A stretch of DNA of 10,269 nt from an uncultured Clostridia bacterium (GTDB taxonomy: Bacteria > Bacillota > Clostridia > Oscillospirales > Acutalibacteraceae): assembly GCA_945875045.1 (NCBI GenBank), contig CAMCIX010000031.1, positions 1-10,269 on the forward strand, read 5' to 3'. The translations under genes were made by a program, and so were the position numbers. Positions 7,073 to 10,269 of this stretch are shown here, in pieces; positions within the stretch are counted from its first letter, which is position 1; every line of letters begins with the position of its first letter. The notes under the pieces are model-generated. The model did no database searches, was not told where the DNA came from, and saw nothing but the letters and a program-made list of their open reading frames with translations.

Positions 7073-8467
7073 ATGAATAATTACGAGCTATGGATAGAAT
7101 ATATTGACGGCACTCTTAAGCCCGATAAAAGCTTTGATATTATTAAAAGAGAGCTTGAAATCGGCGAAAGACGGGCGGCGCTTTACTTTATTGACGGCTT
7201 TATAAAGGACGAGGTATACGAAAAAATACTTGAATTTCTTTATAAGCAGACCCCCGAGGACATTGGAAAAATCACCGATATGACGCAGTTTGCGCGGCTT
7301 AAAATGCCTTATGTAGAGGTTGACAGCACAGAGGATAAGCAGACGGCGGTTACGGCGGTGCTTTCGGGTCCCTCCGTGCTAATAGTCGAGGGAATAAGCG
7401 GCGCGCTGATAATCGACACCCGCACCTACCCCGCGCGAGGCGTTGAGGAGCCGCAGAAGGACAAGTCGTTAAGGGGAGCACGGGACGGCTTTGTTGAAAC
7501 CCTTGTTATGAACACCGCTATGATTAGGCGCAGAATCCGCGACAGCCGCCTTAGAATGGAATATATGCAGATAGGAGAGGGCACAAAGCTTGATATAGCG
7601 ATAAGCTATCTTGACGGTATTGCGGACGGGCGGGTGCTTGATATTTTAAGAAAAAAGCTTAAAAATATGGAAATAAACGGTGCCTCAATGACTGGACAGG
7701 CGATTGCCGAAAAGCTCCAGAAAAACGCCTTTTTCAATCCCTTTCCGAAGTTTAAGACCACCGAGCGACCCGACTACGCCTCCGCCTGTATTTTCGACGG
7801 CAGAATAGTGCTTATAATGGACAACTCGCCCTCGGTTATGATAATGCCGATTTCGCTTTCCGACTTTTTCAGGGAGACCGACGACTATTATTTTCAGCCT
7901 ATCGTCGCAAGCTATACGCGGATTATCAGAATGGCGGTATCTATAGCAAACGTTATTATAACCCCGCTTTATTTATTGCTTGTAAATAATCCCGATATAG
8001 TTCCACGTTGGTTAAGCGTAATTATGCCGAACGATACCGGGCAGATACCCCTCATTTTGCAGTTCTTAATACTTGAATTTATGGTGGACGGACTTAGGCT
8101 TGCCTCCCTTAACACGCCCGATTCCCTTTCAAATTCCTTAGGCATTGTCGGCGGTCTTTTGCTCTCGCAATTCGCTATAGACGCGGGCTGGTTTATAACC
8201 GAGGCTATACTCTTTATGGCGTTTGTCACGATTGCAAGCTTCTCTCTGCCTAACTTTGAAATGGGCTATGCTATGAAATTTGAGCGGCTTTTACTGCTTG
8301 TTTTAACCCAAGCGTTAGGTGTATGGGGCTTTGCAGGCGGCACAATATTTATCTTTATATGTATGCTGTTAATAAAGACCCTTTCGGGCAGAAATTATCT
8401 TTATCCGATTGTACCCTTTAATTTAAGGGGCTTTTTGGAGCTGTTTATAAGGTATCCTATGAAATGA
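7073..8467 (+). CDS. spoVAF: GerA-family spore protein, SpoVAF-like
   Basis: A 464-residue protein of the GerA germinant-receptor A-subunit family. A soluble N-terminal region (about 1-275) contains SGPSVLIVEG and the diagnostic stretch RGARDGFVETLVMNTAMIRRRIRD (about 134-157). A membrane region follows, with hydrophobic segments at about 283-305, 323-345, 350-370, 372-392 and 408-440. The RDGFVET-type sequence, the YLDGIADG region and the TERPDYASACI segment resemble Bacillus SpoVAF more than GerAA. SpoVAF is a spore inner-membrane protein linked to dipicolinic acid channel function during germination. No other spoVA or ger genes are beside it here. Ribosome site AAAGGG at 7057-7062 lies 10 bases before the ATG and inside a hairpin. 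The family is secure, the SpoVAF assignment less so. Confidence 0.82.
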   Translation: MNNYELWIEYIDGTLKPDKSFDIIKRELEIGERRAALYFIDGFIKDEVYEKILEFLYKQTPEDIGKITDMTQFARLKMPYVEVDSTEDKQTAVTAVLSGPSVLIVEGISGALIIDTRTYPARGVEEPQKDKSLRGARDGFVETLVMNTAMIRRRIRDSRLRMEYMQIGEGTKLDIAISYLDGIADGRVLDILRKKLKNMEINGASMTGQAIAEKLQKNAFFNPFPKFKTTERPDYASACIFDGRIVLIMDNSPSVMIMPISLSDFFRETDDYYFQPIVASYTRIIRMAVSIANVIITPLYLLLVNNPDIVPRWLSVIMPNDTGQIPLILQFLILEFMVDGLRLASLNTPDSLSNSLGIVGGLLLSQFAIDAGWFITEAILFMAFVTIASFSLPNFEMGYAMKFERLLLLVLTQALGVWGFAGGTIFIFICMLLIKTLSGRNYLYPIVPFNLRGFLELFIRYPMK

Positions 8468-8485
8468 AATTTGCGTCAAATTTTT
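8467..8485 (+). terminator. Weak AT-rich hairpin after spoVAF
   Basis: AAATTTG (8467-8473) pairs with CAAATTT (8477-8483) around a CGT loop. It starts at the last base of the stop codon and is followed by TT, CC and five more T. The stem has only one G-C pair, so termination would be inefficient. Confidence 0.35.
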
Positions 8486-8518
8486 CCTTTTTATTTACCG
8501 AAAGTTCATATATTTGAA

Positions 8519-8547
8519 TTACAAACGCAACAAAGGCGGTCTATAAT
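8519..8547 (+). promoter_or_regulatory. htrA promoter
   Basis: A TTACAA -35 box (8519-8524) lies 17 bases from a perfect TATAAT -10 box (8542-8547), giving a leader of about 20 bases with the ribosome site AGGAGG at 8561-8566. No heat-shock CIRCE element (TTAGCACTC inverted repeat) is visible. Confidence 0.65.
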
Positions 8548-8574
8548 AAGCACAAAGACAAGGAGGAACGTTTT

Positions 8575-10050
8575 ATGGACGATTTTAATAAGCAAAACGG
8601 CGAATTAAGCGGATTTGATTCGGTAAACGGAAAGGAAACTCCGAATACGGGTAACGGATATACCGTAACGCCAGAGGGCGGATATTATACAAAAAGCCGC
8701 GAGGATATTATTCAGGACGAGGTTGTAAAAAACGAGGATACCGCATATACGGCGGAGCCTGTCGGAAACGATAACCGCGAGGAGACTGCGAATAATACCC
8801 CGCCTCCAAGGCACGACTTTTTCCCGAGCGGCGAGTACGGCGCATATAACAAGGGAGCAAATTATGACCCCCATACGGGACGACCTTTGTATAACTATAA
8901 GCCGCCTAAGCCCAAAAAGCCGAAAACCGGCAAAAAATACGGCGCGGGGGTTGTTGTGCTGGCGGCTCTGCTTGCGGCGGTGATAGGCGCGGTAAGCGGT
9001 ATTGCGGCGGTTAATATAGGTAAAAGCGAGGGAAACACAACCCTTACACCCTCGAATGTTTCGGGTCAAAATGTGAATATTAATATTGACGAAACTGCCG
9101 AATCTGTAGTCGAGGCGGTCGCGAAAAAGGTAACCCCCAGCGTTGTCGGGATAAGAACCACCACCTCGGTTACAAGCTTTTTCGGCGGCAGCAGTGAGGC
9201 AACGGGCGAGGGAAGCGGCGTTGTTTACTCCTCGGACGGTTATATAATTACCAATTACCACGTTGTTTCGGGCGCTATCACAAATAAAACGGGCTCTAAA
9301 ATCGAGGTGTTTACGGACAGCCTTGATTCCGATTCCTACGAGGCGTCGGTTGTGGGCTACAATATTGCCTCCGACCTTGCGGTTTTGAAGATTAACGCGA
9401 GCGGACTTACCGCCGTCGAGTTTGCGGATTCATCTGAGCTTAAGGTGGGTCAGTACGTTATAACGGTCGGAAACCCCGGCGGACTTGAATTTATGGACAG
9501 CGTGACCTACGGCGTAATAAGCGGCCTTAACCGTGTTGTGTCTGCAAGTTCGGACGTAAAGCTTATCCAGACCGACGCCGCGATTAACCCCGGCAACTCG
9601 GGCGGCGCGCTTGTAAATGTTAAGGGTCAGCTTGTGGGAGTTAACAGCTCAAAAATAGTTTCCGAGGAATTTGAGGGTATGGGCTTTGCGATTCCGTCAA
9701 ATACGGTAGCCGAAATCTGCAAAAAGATAATTGAAAAGCAGAACGACCCCGAGCCGTACGTCGGTATCACGATAAGCGAGAAATACACCGCCGACGTGCT
9801 TAAGTATTACGGCTATCCCACGGGAGCGGTTATTTTAAGCGTTGCCGAGGGAAGTCCTGCAGAAAACGCGGGTCTTAAAAAGGGCGATATTATAACCGAG
9901 TTCGGCGGAAAGGCTATCGGCGATTACACCGAGCTTGAGGGACTTGTTGAGGAATGTAAGCCAAATGACAAGGTGAACGTTAAAATTTACCGCAGCGGCA
10001 GGTACTATACCACCGCAATTACCGTAGGTGCGAATAACGCGGTTAGCTGA
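8575..10050 (+). CDS. htrA: Membrane-anchored HtrA/DegP-like serine protease
   Basis: A 491-residue S1C-family protease. Residues 1-121 are a hydrophilic, disordered-looking cytoplasmic segment rich in Asn, Gly and Pro that ends in a Lys/Pro stretch (PPKPKKPKTGKK). One membrane helix follows (about 124-146), with no cleavage site, so the protease domain lies outside the cell. The trypsin-like triad is visible: His229 in ITNYHVV, Asp267 in ASDLAVLKI and Ser342 in NPGNSGGAL. A single PDZ domain occupies about 395-487. HtrA proteases degrade or refold damaged proteins at the cell envelope. AGGAGG lies 8 bases before the ATG, and a promoter precedes the gene. In Firmicutes this layout (one membrane segment, one PDZ) is standard. 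The paralogue (HtrA, HtrB or YyxA/HtrC) cannot be told. Confidence 0.94.
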   Translation: MDDFNKQNGELSGFDSVNGKETPNTGNGYTVTPEGGYYTKSREDIIQDEVVKNEDTAYTAEPVGNDNREETANNTPPPRHDFFPSGEYGAYNKGANYDPHTGRPLYNYKPPKPKKPKTGKKYGAGVVVLAALLAAVIGAVSGIAAVNIGKSEGNTTLTPSNVSGQNVNINIDETAESVVEAVAKKVTPSVVGIRTTTSVTSFFGGSSEATGEGSGVVYSSDGYIITNYHVVSGAITNKTGSKIEVFTDSLDSDSYEASVVGYNIASDLAVLKINASGLTAVEFADSSELKVGQYVITVGNPGGLEFMDSVTYGVISGLNRVVSASSDVKLIQTDAAINPGNSGGALVNVKGQLVGVNSSKIVSEEFEGMGFAIPSNTVAEICKKIIEKQNDPEPYVGITISEKYTADVLKYYGYPTGAVILSVAEGSPAENAGLKKGDIITEFGGKAIGDYTELEGLVEECKPNDKVNVKIYRSGRYYTTAITVGANNAVS

Positions 10051-10096
10051 TTTAGATATTAATTGTAATAATATATTTGTCTAAAATCTAAATTGC

Positions 10097-10133
10097 GGAA
10101 CGGATAAATCCGTTCCCTACATTATCCGTTTTT
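10097..10133 (+). repeat. Palindromic module 1, possible htrA terminator
   Basis: GGAACGGAT (10097-10105) pairs with ATCCGTTCC (10108-10116), and the module ends in CCCTAC, the complement of GTAGGG. An alternative stem pairs AACGGATAA (10099-10107) with TTATCCGTT (10122-10130) and is followed by TTT, giving a terminator-like form that excludes the first. Confidence 0.6.
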
Positions 10134-10135
10134 AA

Positions 10136-10160
10136 CGTAGGGAAGGCATTTATGCTTGCC
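10136..10160 (+). repeat. Palindromic module 2
   Basis: CGTAGGG (10136-10142) is followed by an imperfect palindrome in which GGCA (10145-10148) pairs with TGCC (10157-10160) around an 8-base loop. It has the same CGTAGGG head as module 3. Confidence 0.45.
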
Positions 10161-10185
10161 GCGTCTAACATCGAATATCTAAATA

Positions 10186-10213
10186 CGTAGGGGAGGGCAC
10201 GGAGACCCTCCCC
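10186..10213 (+). repeat. Palindromic module 3
   Basis: CGTAGGG (10186-10192) overlaps an 8-bp perfect stem, GGGGAGGG (10190-10197) with CCCTCCCC (10206-10213), around the loop CACGGAGA. There is no T-run after it, so it is not a standard terminator. From 10214 to the window end I see no gene. Confidence 0.55.
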
Positions 10214-10269
10214 AACAAACTCCGATTTGTCTCTTAAAAAGCAAACAAGCTCTGCATAAGCTTTATTTT

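Larger units (their letters stand above)
10050..10184. repeat. Region bounded by an 11-bp perfect inverted repeat
   Basis: ATTTAGATATT (10050-10060) and AATATCTAAAT (10174-10184) are exact inverted copies. The left copy starts at the last base of the htrA stop codon. A further copy of the 8-base end, ATCTAAAT, lies inside at 10086-10093. The interval carries two of the three palindromic modules and no reading frame of note. It could be a tiny non-autonomous insertion or a recombined repeat cluster. No target-site duplication is evident. Confidence 0.5.

Noticed and set aside
8471..8530. Inverted TTGCGT / ACGCAA pair flanking the htrA upstream region
   Set aside because: Six-base arms about 50 bases apart are expected by chance, and the pair does not match a known heat-shock or envelope-stress operator.
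8605..9261. A 218-codon open frame opposite the 5' half of htrA
   Set aside because: Its translation is rich in Arg, Cys and Tyr with no family resemblance, and it lies wholly within the confident htrA frame, so it is a codon-bias artefact.
10050..10213. CRISPR array in the palindromic block
   Set aside because: The repeats are not identical, the spacing is irregular and there are no spacers of uniform length.
10235..10269. End of a minus-strand gene (frame ending ...MQSLFAF) or a plus-strand terminator (AAGCT/AGCTT hairpin followed by TATTTT)
   Set aside because: Only eleven codons are visible in the frame and the stem is 5 bp, so neither can be supported from this window alone.

Overview
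The window looks like the end of a draft-assembly contig from a Gram-positive, anaerobic, spore-forming member of the Clostridia. An Oscillospiraceae/Ruminococcaceae-type gut organism is my best guess. This rests on strong AGGAGG-type ribosome binding sites, a pyruvate formate-lyase system behind a ZTP riboswitch, a GerA-family SpoVAF-like spore protein, a membrane-anchored HtrA protease, and short GTAGGG-type palindromes of a kind I recall from such genomes. The first 48 bases are not biological: they are an untrimmed Illumina Nextera index-2 adapter.

Left half, minus strand (49-3677). Two transcription units read leftward. The first encodes an ABC-2 type exporter: an ATPase and a permease overlapping by 4 bases. 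The second starts from a promoter that overlaps the permease stop codon and encodes a small ACT-domain protein (UPF0237), a DUF711/UPF0210 'PFL family' protein, and a shikimate-kinase-like protein cut off by the contig end. The kinase lacks the usual shikimate-binding arginine.

Centre (3678-4021). This divergent intergenic region holds a promoter for each direction, an AT-rich dyad and a pair of matching direct repeats 51 bp apart. On the plus strand it also holds a full ZTP (pfl-type) riboswitch whose 3' edge runs into an intrinsic terminator just before pflB.

Right half, plus strand (4022-10050). pflB and pflA overlap by one base and give pyruvate formate-lyase and its radical-SAM activase. 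The riboswitch links formate production to one-carbon folate status: ZTP/ZMP builds up when 10-formyl-THF is short, and formate is a precursor of 10-formyl-THF. A 17-bp hairpin follows pflA and contains the ribosome binding site of the next gene, a SpoVAF-like gene. After that comes an htrA/degP-like protease with its own promoter.

Right end (10051-10269). No gene is visible here. The stretch holds three small palindromic modules carrying GTAGGG and an 11-bp inverted repeat that starts at the htrA stop codon.

I found no wholly new multi-gene system. The most useful second-look items are the RBS-containing hairpin before spoVAF, the paired direct repeats between the divergent promoters, the atypical shikimate-kinase-like protein and the palindrome cluster. 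The adapter is a quality problem that affects the first gene call.
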